Shown piece after piece: positions 18,218-25,836 of a DNA stretch of 64,000 nucleotides. Position numbers and translations under genes: made by a program. This stretch comes from Chitinophaga pinensis DSM 2588 (GTDB lineage: Bacteria; Bacteroidota; Bacteroidia; Chitinophagales; Chitinophagaceae). The stretch lies in assembly GCF_000024005.1 (NCBI RefSeq), contig NC_013132.1, forward strand, positions 6,008,001 to 6,072,000, given 5' to 3'. The notes below the pieces were generated by a model, which saw nothing but the letters and a program-made list of their open reading frames with translations, was not told where the DNA came from and made no database searches. Each line of letters begins with the position of its first letter. Within the stretch, counting starts at the first letter, position 1.

Positions 18218-21200
18218 TCAAAATGTAACATTTAGTGTGAACGCCATCGTCTTTGCCTTCGGATACTGGTACAGATCAACGCCCTGGTTAAAGTCTCCGT
18301 CAAAAGAAGACGCCTCCGGATCATATCCTTTGTATTTCGTGAAGAGAAAATAATTCTCCGCACTCACACCCAGTACCGCCGATCTCAGATGACAGCGTTT
18401 CAGCCATACCGATGGCAAACGATAACCCAAGGTGATATTACGCACCCGCAGGAACGATCCTTTCTCGATATTATAACTGTCGATCTCACTGTCAAAACCA
18501 TCACCTGGTAAACGCAAGGCAGCATTCATTGTGCCCTGATGTTCCGGTGTCCAGGCATCCAGCAGACTACTGTAACTATTCGTGACAGGCGCCGCGTTTT
18601 CCATGATCAATCGTGTCAGGTTCGCCAGACTATGCCCGTATATCACCTGCAGATCGAGAGCCAGGGAGAAATTCCGGTAGTTGACTGTATTCACAATACT
18701 ACCTTCGAAATCAGGCATTCCATTCCCCAATACGGTACGGTCGCCCGCGTCTTTCACCTTATTATGATTCAGATCTGCATATTTGAGATCGCCCGGTTTC
18801 TTCCCGTATACAGCCGCTTCCGCAGCTTCATTTGTACCCCAGGTGCCCAGTCGCTGATAACCGTAGAATTCATTTAAGGGCCTTCCCTCCATGATACGTC
18901 CTGCCCACGGATACATGATATCTCCGTTCAGGTTTAGCACCAGCGAACGGTTCATGGAATAGATCAGTGAAGTATTCCAGGAGAAATTCTTTCTGCGGAT
19001 GTTCTCCGTGGTCAATGACAATTCAAGTCCCCTGTTACGGATCGATCCTATATTATCAAATACTCCTTCATATCCGGAAGTAGATGGCAACAGCTTAAAA
19101 TACAGCAGGTCTTTGGTGATCCTGTTATAGACATCGGCGGTGAACTGTACCCTTCTATCCAGCAAGGTAGCATCCACACCAAGATTCAGCTGATGCGCCC
19201 TCTCCCATTTGAGATCCCGGTTACCCAATCCGCCGAGTGTGGCAGAAGGTTCTACCTGTCCGCCAAAAGGCGTTTGCCCACTATTAATTCTGCTCTGTGT
19301 CACATAATCGCCGATATCAGAATTACCCACAATACCATAGCTGACACGGAGTTTCAGACTGTTAATGCTACGCACATCCCGCAGGAAAGGCTCTGACGAT
19401 AAACGCCAGGCGGCCGAAAAACTGGGGAAGTAACCATAGCGGTTATTGGCGCCAAAACGCGAGGATCCATCCGCCCGCAGGGATATCCCGAACAGGTAGC
19501 GGTTATCGTAGTCATAGTTGAACCGCATGTAAAACGAATTCATCGCATTCCGGCTTGATCCGGAGCTTGGCCGCTGTGGCACCAGACCTGTCTGCAGACT
19601 ATTATACGAGAAGAAATCATCAAAGAAGCCTTCGCTGCCTGCCTGTGTATTCATACTGGCAAAGTAATACCAGCTGGCGCCGGCCACGCCTGTCAGATGA
19701 TGTTTCCCGAAATTATCCTTCCAGGTAAAATAATCTTCCGAAGTCCAGGAGCCTGTCTGACCATGCCCCCGTGTAGCCACCCCCTGTTGTACATCGGAAT
19801 AACCGATGATATCCCTGCCGGAGAAATATAAATTATAGCTGGCGCCTGTTTGTCCGCTGATACCTGCGGTAAATTGCAGCTTAGGACTCAGGTAAAAGGT
19901 CGCCAGCAGATTGCCCATGGTATAGGTACGTCCTGCTACGGATTGTACCTCATTCATCAGTCTCACCGGGTTTTCAGAGCTCTCTGCCCCCGGATAATCT
20001 GCTTTCCGGGAATAAGTGCCATCCGGGTATCTCACCGGGAAAAAAGGCAGAAATTCATAGATCTGGCGCACGGCATTCAGGCCAAACGTATTAATATCGA
20101 CGTTATTCTGCTTGAATGCACCGCTGTTAAGCACCGTCTGAATGTGCAGCCATTTCTTTACGTTCCAGCCGAGATTGATAAACCCATTCACCTGACGGGA
20201 ATAACTGTTGATCAGAATTCCCTGTTGATCGCTAAATGAAAGTCCTGCCAGTGCAGAAATATCTTCTTTACCTAATGAAAACGACAACGCATGTTCATGT
20301 GATACCGCCAGGCGACTGGCTTCTTTCTGCCAATCCGTATTATACTTAGGCGTACCATCTGCATTGAACAGATCTTCCTTCCGGGAAAACTGTCTGTCAG
20401 GATCAAGATGCGGTGCGATACGGCCAGGCTGATATGCGTATTCACGCCTGAACATTTCCAGGGCTTCATTTGCATCCATCAGGTCTATCTCCCTGGCCAG
20501 TGTAGCAAAACTGAGGGTATTACGGAAAGAGATGGCCGGTGTGTTTTTACCGCCCTTCTTTGTGGTGATCGCAATCACCCCGTTTGAACCCCTGGCCCCA
20601 TAGATCGCCGAAGCTGCCGCATCTTTGAGCACATCCACTGACTCAACAATGTTTGGATCGATGTTCATAGGGTCAGCGCCTACAATGCCATCAACCACAT
20701 ATAGCGGACCGTTATACGCATTGATAGAACCGGTTCCCCTGATCTTCACGATCGGATTACCACCCGGTTTCCCCGAATTGATCATCACACTGACACCTGC
20801 CACCTTACCAGCCAGTCCCTGCATGACATTTAAAGTCGTCGCCCTTTCATTCAGCTGCTCACCCTTTACGGTGCCGATGGCCGTGGTCAGGTTCTCTTTA
20901 TTGGCAGAACCATAACCGATCACCACGACTTCCCGGAGCGCAGAGGAACCAGGCTGTAAGACAATGTCCTGAGGAGCTGACAGTGAAACGGCGGTTTCCT
21001 GATCCTGGAACCCCAGCAGGGAGAAACGTAAAGTGTCTCCCGGACCGGCTTCAATACGGAACACGCCTTCTTCGTCCGTGATCACCCTGCGTGCAGTACG
21101 TTTTACGATAATACTGACGCCAGGCAATACATGTCCTTCCGCATCCGATACACGACCTGTGTGTAACAGCCGTGGAGCTGCGCTGTTCACAGGCTTCCTT

Positions 21201-21559
21201 TCCTCAAGGATCAATATATTACTACCCCTCAGCTCATATTGTAAAGGCGGAGGCAGCAGTCTGAGCACCTGCTCAACTGAAATATTTTTTTTGCTGATGG
21301 TGACCTTACCGCTCCGGGCGATTTCCGACGGATTGAATACAAACCGGAATGCGGTAGCGGCTTCGATCTGTTCAAATACTTTATCGAAGGACTGATTGAC
21401 GACCTGTATGTCAACCATTGTACGTCTCAGATCTCTTTCTGTACCTGTTTGTGCAAAAACATTTCCAATCATCACTAAAGCGCATAGGAATAACAGGCAG
21501 GCCATTTTAATGGCGCGCAAATGCAGACACTCCGCAATTCTCTTTTCATAACTTCCCAT
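18218..21559 (-). CDS. STN-domain SusC: TonB-dependent receptor and trans-envelope signal transducer
   Basis: About 1113 residues. The frame opens at 21592 with a TTG that overlaps the FecR stop; the ATG at 21559 (MGSYEKR...) leaves a 29-base gap and a normal signal peptide, so I use it. After the signal comes a secretin/TonB N-terminal (STN) domain (about 40-110, with FDKVFEQIEAATAFRFVF and VEQVLRLLPPPLQYEL), then the carboxypeptidase-regulatory-like domain, the plug (VVDGIVG, VDVLKDAAASAIYGARG) and the barrel. STN-SusC proteins contact the periplasmic part of FecR and report substrate binding; FecR is encoded directly upstream and the ECF sigma just before it. This receptor is therefore both transporter and sensor for the locus. 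Confidence 0.95.
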   Translation of the reverse strand: MGSYEKRIAECLHLRAIKMACLLFLCALVMIGNVFAQTGTERDLRRTMVDIQVVNQSFDKVFEQIEAATAFRFVFNPSEIARSGKVTISKKNISVEQVLRLLPPPLQYELRGSNILILEERKPVNSAAPRLLHTGRVSDAEGHVLPGVSIIVKRTARRVITDEEGVFRIEAGPGDTLRFSLLGFQDQETAVSLSAPQDIVLQPGSSALREVVVIGYGSANKENLTTAIGTVKGEQLNERATTLNVMQGLAGKVAGVSVMINSGKPGGNPIVKIRGTGSINAYNGPLYVVDGIVGADPMNIDPNIVESVDVLKDAAASAIYGARGSNGVIAITTKKGGKNTPAISFRNTLSFATLAREIDLMDANEALEMFRREYAYQPGRIAPHLDPDRQFSRKEDLFNADGTPKYNTDWQKEASRLAVSHEHALSFSLGKEDISALAGLSFSDQQGILINSYSRQVNGFINLGWNVKKWLHIQTVLNSGAFKQNNVDINTFGLNAVRQIYEFLPFFPVRYPDGTYSRKADYPGAESSENPVRLMNEVQSVAGRTYTMGNLLATFYLSPKLQFTAGISGQTGASYNLYFSGRDIIGYSDVQQGVATRGHGQTGSWTSEDYFTWKDNFGKHHLTGVAGASWYYFASMNTQAGSEGFFDDFFSYNSLQTGLVPQRPSSGSSRNAMNSFYMRFNYDYDNRYLFGISLRADGSSRFGANNRYGYFPSFSAAWRLSSEPFLRDVRSINSLKLRVSYGIVGNSDIGDYVTQSRINSGQTPFGGQVEPSATLGGLGNRDLKWERAHQLNLGVDATLLDRRVQFTADVYNRITKDLLYFKLLPSTSGYEGVFDNIGSIRNRGLELSLTTENIRRKNFSWNTSLIYSMNRSLVLNLNGDIMYPWAGRIMEGRPLNEFYGYQRLGTWGTNEAAEAAVYGKKPGDLKYADLNHNKVKDAGDRTVLGNGMPDFEGSIVNTVNYRNFSLALDLQVIYGHSLANLTRLIMENAAPVTNSYSSLLDAWTPEHQGTMNAALRLPGDGFDSEIDSYNIEKGSFLRVRNITLGYRLPSVWLKRCHLRSAVLGVSAENYFLFTKYKGYDPEASSFDGDFNQGVDLYQYPKAKTMAFTLNVTF

Positions 21560-21588
21560 TATCACGTCATCCGAACAGTTGGATCCGG

Positions 21589-22575
21589 TCAATGATGTGG
21601 CTGCGCATCATACACCAGGTATTCCTCACTACCTGGTTCCTTCCGGTAGTTGAAACCATATATATCGCATAACATGCGTAGAATGTCCTTTATAGGCTCA
21701 TCCTTGCCGAATCTGGCAGAAAGCAGGGCGGAAGCTGTTTTTTGTCCGTCGAAGCGGATATGCGCCTTATAACGGCGTTCCAGCGTACGGGCAATACTTT
21801 CAAAACTGGCATTTTTAAAGACCAGCAGCCCCTCCCTCCAGGCGCCAAAATCAGCCGCACTGATATCGTATCTGTTTATGCTGTCAGCCGTCGCCTTGTA
21901 AACGGCCTGTTGATTGGCAGCAATGGCAACGTCTGTATTTTTCTCCGTCCTGACCGCCACCTTACCGCTACTGACGGTTACAGTGATCGAATCTGCCGGC
22001 GCATAAGCGTCAATATTAAAACTGGTACCCAGTACCTGTACATCGAGTTGGCCGGTATGTACCAGGAAACCCTCTTCCTGCCGGGGCGCGATTTCAAAGT
22101 ACCCTTCCCCTTCCAGCCATATCTCACGGCCATGCTGCTGCGCATAGCGGATTTTACTATCCGCATTCAGCCAGATGATACTGCTGTCCGGCAATGTGAT
22201 CTTCCTGATATTGCCCTTCTCCACCGTTTCCGTGATCATCGTACCGGCAACTCCCTGCTCGGCCATGCGGTTAACGGCATAATATACACCGCCTGCTGCC
22301 AGCAGCACCGCCACGCTGGCGGCTGCCCACCAGTAACGCGCACGCGACCGGAGCACCCGTAACGGCGCCTGTGCCTGACTGATTTCCCGATGAATACGGG
22401 AAAAGAGCAGTTGCTCCAGCGCCACCTGCCGATCTGCGTTTAATTGTTCCGTGACGCCCTTATGCGACGCGAAAGACGCATACCATGCATCTACCTCACT
22501 GATCTCCTCCGCAGAGGCCGTACCATCGAGATATTTATCTAATAATTCTTTTAACCTGGTGTTGCTTATGTCCAT
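21589..22575 (-). CDS. FecR-type anti-sigma factor
   Basis: 328 residues. The cytoplasmic N-terminus (about 1-80, KYLDGTASAEEISEVDAWY) would bind the ECF sigma. One transmembrane helix follows at about 82-102, then the periplasmic FecR domain (about 120-220, with the ITLPDSSIIWLNADSKIRY, LEGEGYFEI and LDVQVLGTSFNIDAY signatures) and the C-terminal DUF4974 domain that contacts the STN of SusC. It releases the sigma factor at 22623 on a substrate signal from the SusC at 18218. An ECF-type element lies only 16 bases upstream of its ATG, so FecR and the enzymes behind it appear to be driven by the sigma, while the sigma gene has its own start. Confidence 0.95.
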   Translation of the reverse strand: MDISNTRLKELLDKYLDGTASAEEISEVDAWYASFASHKGVTEQLNADRQVALEQLLFSRIHREISQAQAPLRVLRSRARYWWAAASVAVLLAAGGVYYAVNRMAEQGVAGTMITETVEKGNIRKITLPDSSIIWLNADSKIRYAQQHGREIWLEGEGYFEIAPRQEEGFLVHTGQLDVQVLGTSFNIDAYAPADSITVTVSSGKVAVRTEKNTDVAIAANQQAVYKATADSINRYDISAADFGAWREGLLVFKNASFESIARTLERRYKAHIRFDGQKTASALLSARFGKDEPIKDILRMLCDIYGFNYRKEPGSEEYLVYDAQPHH

Positions 22576-22590
22576 AGTTTCTAAACATTA

Positions 22591-22616
22591 GACACCTGAA
22601 AAGGGTCCTACCGCCA
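22591..22616 (-). promoter_or_regulatory. Candidate ECF sigma promoter, copy 3 (FecR-SusC-SusD-GH38-SGNH-GH92 operon)
   Basis: Minus strand: TGGCGG, 12 bases, CAGGTGTC, then TAAT. It sits in the 47-base gap between the sigma stop and the FecR start, 16 bases from the FecR ATG, so the leader would be very short. It is the best candidate promoter for the six-gene, roughly 12-kb operon ending at 10515. Confidence 0.65.
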
Positions 22617-22622
22617 CTGTAT

Positions 22623-23240
22623 TTAAAATTTGCTGAAAATTTCCCATCCAAGCACTACCAACAGCATCAGCCAGAACAGTGTAAAGTTATATTCTTTCAG
22701 GCGTGAACGCAGTATTTTCAATGCTTTCACCATGTGTTTCTCCACAGTGTTCACCGATATGCCGAGCCTTTGTGCTATATGCTGATACGACAGGTGCTCC
22801 TTCCGGCTCAGGAAAAAGACCTCCCGGCATTTTTCCGGCATCCCCGCACAGGAAGCATCGATCTGCTCCTGTAACTCTTTCAGTTGCAGATTGGTGGCGG
22901 CATCAGCCTGATACAGGCCAGTGTCTGCCAGCATATGCTGCTGATAAGTGTTACGCACAACTTCAGCCCGTACTGCGTTCAGTACTTTATTTTTTAATGA
23001 GATATGCAGATAATTGCGGAGAGAGGTCCGGAGTTCAATCGTTTCCCTTTTCAGATACAGGTTCACAAGCAGGCTTTGAACCAGTTCCATGGCAGTTTCC
23101 TGTACTTTTACGCGGCGATAGGCCGCATCCAGCAACTCCTGCCAGAAACGTCTGAAAATTTCTTCGAATGCTTTGTCGTCCCCCTTCTTCACGAGCAGGA
23201 ACACCTCTTCATCGGTAAACGTGGAATAATCTTGTCGCAT
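22623..23240 (-). CDS. ECF RNA polymerase sigma factor with hydrophobic C-terminal tail
   Basis: 205 residues. Region 2 (about 25-95, AFEEIFRRFWQELLDAAYRR) and region 4 (about 130-182, with REVFFLSRKEHLSYQHIAQRL and the helix-turn-helix ISVNTVEKHMVKALKIL) identify an ECF sigma of the FecI-like Bacteroidota type. The last about 20 residues (FTLFWLMLLVVLGW...) form a hydrophobic segment that could insert in or touch the membrane. FecR and STN-SusC are encoded next. It probably reads the five bipartite elements in this window. No copy of the element precedes this gene itself. Confidence 0.95.
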   Translation of the reverse strand: MRQDYSTFTDEEVFLLVKKGDDKAFEEIFRRFWQELLDAAYRRVKVQETAMELVQSLLVNLYLKRETIELRTSLRNYLHISLKNKVLNAVRAEVVRNTYQQHMLADTGLYQADAATNLQLKELQEQIDASCAGMPEKCREVFFLSRKEHLSYQHIAQRLGISVNTVEKHMVKALKILRSRLKEYNFTLFWLMLLVVLGWEIFSKF

Positions 23241-23323
23241 CGCCTGAGTTCAAACTACCAGCTAATATAATCGTTTTAGCACAAGTTTCTAAATCTCCCC
23301 GGAAATTAGCGATGCGGAGATTT

Positions 23324-25591
23324 TCAACGCCTGCTGATGGAATAAGGTTTGTCCGCTGCTTCCAGTCCACGGCCCTTCGCCGGCTCCTTTCCCATTTCCA
23401 GTACCAGCACCCCGCCATTGGTAATATCAGTGTGCCGGATCCAGTTATGGGAATACGGACGGCCATTAAGGGTGGCAGAATGTATATACACATTCTCCGG
23501 ACTGTTATGACGCGCCTCTACGACAAACTGTTTCCCGTTTTCCAAAGTGAGTGTGACCTTCGGGAACACCGGACTACCAATTACATACTCATCCGTACCC
23601 GGACACACACTATAAAAACCCAGCGCGCTCATGACATACCAGGAAGACATCTGCCCCTGGTCCTCATCACCGGGATAACCGTCCGGACCTGCATTATACA
23701 GTCGTTTCATAACATCTCTTGCATGTGCCTGTGCCTTCCACGGCTGACCTGCATAATTATACAGGTAGATCATATGCTGTACCGGCTGATTGCCATGCGC
23801 ATATTGTCCCATCTCCGCATTGACCATCTCCGTCATTTCATGGATCATCTGACCGTAATAGCCGACGTCCACCTTATTCCCGGTACTGAAAACGGAATCC
23901 AGTTTAGCAATAAAACGGGCTTCCCCTCCCATCAGATCTATCAGCCCCTGTACATCATGAAATACCGACCATTGCCAATGCCAGGCATTACCTTCTGTAT
24001 ATGGACCACCCCATTTCACGGGATTAAAATCTTCCACCCAGCTGCCATCCAGTTTACGCCCACGCATAAAACCGGTGGTACTGTCGTACTGATTTTTATA
24101 ATTGTAAAGGCTACGCCCGAACACATACTGATAGAATTGATTCCCTGTCAGCTTTGCCAGTTGATAAGCACAGAAATCATCATATGCATATTCCAGCGTC
24201 TGGGAAGTACTGCCATGTGATTCCGGAAAGCTGACATAACCCAGCTGATAATACTCCTTCCAGCCCGCACGACCATTAGCGCCACCCCAGGGGCCTTTAT
24301 TCATGGCTTCATGGAAATAGGCGTCCAGTGCCTGCTTAGGATCAAATGTCCGGATCCCTTTTACCCAGGCATCCGTCAACAGGGAAATGGCATGATTACC
24401 CAGCATACCACCCGTCTCTCCGGGGAAAGACCAGGCCGGGAACCAGCCGCATTGTTGTTGTGCATCCAGTAATGCCTGCATATAACGACCTTCCATCGTC
24501 GGATGCAGAATCGTATTCAGCGGAAACTGGGCACGGAAAGTATCCCAGAAACCATTATCCGTATACATATAACCATTGTGTACCTTGCCATCGTAAGGAC
24601 TGAAATAGTGAGGTGCGCCCTGTGCATCATATTCGAAGAACTGGTGTGAAAACAGATTAGCGCGGAACAGACAGGAATAGAAAGTAGCTCTATCTTCTTC
24701 GGAACCGCCTTCCACCAGTACCCGGTTGAAAAGCGTACTCCAGGTTTTATTAGCCGCTGCCCTTGTCTGTTCGAGGTTCTTAAACCCGGCCAGCTCCTTT
24801 TGCCAGGTCAGCTCCGCCTGTTCGGTACTGATATAGGAAGAAGCAACCCTCGCCTGTACCTTTGTGCCACTACGGAAGCGGATAAATGCGCCCATCCCCT
24901 TTCCTTCTCCGGTGAGAGAATCCGCAAAAATCTGTCCTTTCACATTCTCCCAGGTACCAGCCGCTTCAAAAGGCTGATCAAAAACGATCACAAAATAGTT
25001 CCTGAAATTTTGCGGGATAAACCGTCCGTTCGTCACATACCCGGTGATCTTTCTTTCCGCCGGATAGATCTTTACACCACTCAGCGCGTTATAACCATCC
25101 AGTACAACATATGCCGGTGTTTTTGCCGGAAAAGAGAAACGCAGATGTGCTCCTCTCTCTGTAGGTGTCACTTCCGCAGTTGTTTTATTTTCAAAGGTCA
25201 CTTTATAGTAATCCGGTCTGGCCGTTTCATCTTTATGACTAAACGCGGCCGCGCGTTGTTCCTCGTTTACTTTCAGGGTTCCTGCCACCGGCATCAGGCT
25301 GAATACCGCATAATCTCCTACCCATGGACTACACTGATGCACCTGCTGAAAACCACGGATCGTTGTAGCCTTATACTGGTATTTCCAGCCATCGCCGTTA
25401 TTGCCGGTCTGTGCGGACCAGGCGTGCATACCGAAAGGCAGACCCGTCGTTGGATAAGTATTCCCGTGACTAAGGGCATATTCAGAATTTGTACCCTGCA
25501 AAGTATTCGCATAAGCTACCAGATCCTTTTGTTGTGCAGACGCCATTAACCCGGCGCCGCATAACAACGTTGTCATAATTTCCCTAAGCAT
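23324..25591 (-). CDS. GH92 family protein with Gln in place of the usual catalytic-acid Glu
   Basis: 755-residue secreted GH92 (signal peptide MLREIMTTLLCGAGLMASAQQ). Family hallmarks: GLPFGMHAWSAQ, VHQCSPWVGDYAVF, NGFWDTFRAQFPLN, GDEDQGQMSSWYVMSALGFYSVCPG. The block that reads NEPVHH in the GH92 at 10515 reads NQPVQH here, with Gln602 (codon 23786-23788). As I recall, a Gln at this position marks a GH92 clade that handles good leaving groups such as mannosyl-phosphate linkages; this needs structure-based confirmation. The gene is monocistronic with its own ECF-type element 47 bases upstream, so it is likely in the same regulon as the operon starting at FecR. Confidence 0.92.
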   Translation of the reverse strand: MLREIMTTLLCGAGLMASAQQKDLVAYANTLQGTNSEYALSHGNTYPTTGLPFGMHAWSAQTGNNGDGWKYQYKATTIRGFQQVHQCSPWVGDYAVFSLMPVAGTLKVNEEQRAAAFSHKDETARPDYYKVTFENKTTAEVTPTERGAHLRFSFPAKTPAYVVLDGYNALSGVKIYPAERKITGYVTNGRFIPQNFRNYFVIVFDQPFEAAGTWENVKGQIFADSLTGEGKGMGAFIRFRSGTKVQARVASSYISTEQAELTWQKELAGFKNLEQTRAAANKTWSTLFNRVLVEGGSEEDRATFYSCLFRANLFSHQFFEYDAQGAPHYFSPYDGKVHNGYMYTDNGFWDTFRAQFPLNTILHPTMEGRYMQALLDAQQQCGWFPAWSFPGETGGMLGNHAISLLTDAWVKGIRTFDPKQALDAYFHEAMNKGPWGGANGRAGWKEYYQLGYVSFPESHGSTSQTLEYAYDDFCAYQLAKLTGNQFYQYVFGRSLYNYKNQYDSTTGFMRGRKLDGSWVEDFNPVKWGGPYTEGNAWHWQWSVFHDVQGLIDLMGGEARFIAKLDSVFSTGNKVDVGYYGQMIHEMTEMVNAEMGQYAHGNQPVQHMIYLYNYAGQPWKAQAHARDVMKRLYNAGPDGYPGDEDQGQMSSWYVMSALGFYSVCPGTDEYVIGSPVFPKVTLTLENGKQFVVEARHNSPENVYIHSATLNGRPYSHNWIRHTDITNGGVLVLEMGKEPAKGRGLEAADKPYSISRR

Positions 25592-25637
25592 AAAATATAA
25601 TGATGTTTAATCGTCGTTGAGACACCTGTTTATATTA

Positions 25638-25663
25638 GACACGTGAAATGGCGGTTACCGCCA
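25638..25663 (-). promoter_or_regulatory. Candidate ECF sigma promoter, copy 4 (GH92 at 23324)
   Basis: Minus strand: TGGCGG, 12 bases, CACGTGTC, then TAAT. An extra copy of the -10-like block (CAGGTGTC, on the plus strand GACACCTG at 25621-25628) lies 17 bases downstream without its own TGGCGG partner. The distance to the ATG at 25591 is 47 bases. Confidence 0.65.
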
Positions 25664-25668
25664 GTGGA

Positions 25669-25812
25669 AATTAGGAATTAGGAATTAACAATTAGGAATT
25701 GTACAGCAATACCCGTCAGTAGATCAAAAAGGCGCTTCCTTTAAAACATCTGTTTATTCCTTTGGAGGCATTTTAATTCAATTCCTAATTCCTAATTGTT
25801 AATTCCTAATTC
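25669..25812. repeat. Inverted repeat built from AATTAGG heptamers
   Basis: Two 33-base arms (25669-25701 and 25779-25812) made of repeated AATTAGG/GGAATTA units, complementary at all but four positions, around a 77-base centre. It lies between the stop of the lectin-propeller gene and the ECF element of the GH92 gene. A very similar element with AATTAAG units is at 44616-44799. It could act as a terminator for the gene at 25837, but it looks like a mobile or dispersed intergenic element. Confidence 0.75.
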
Positions 25813-25836
25813 ACTGTAAGAGAGCCCCTATACACC

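Noticed and set aside
23312-25549. Long plus-strand frames (302 and 249 codons) opposite the GH92 gene
   Set aside because: They mirror the GH92 coding sequence and have no recognisable domain.
25669-25812. CRISPR-like short repeats
   Set aside because: Heptamers without spacers and in inverted arms; no cas genes.
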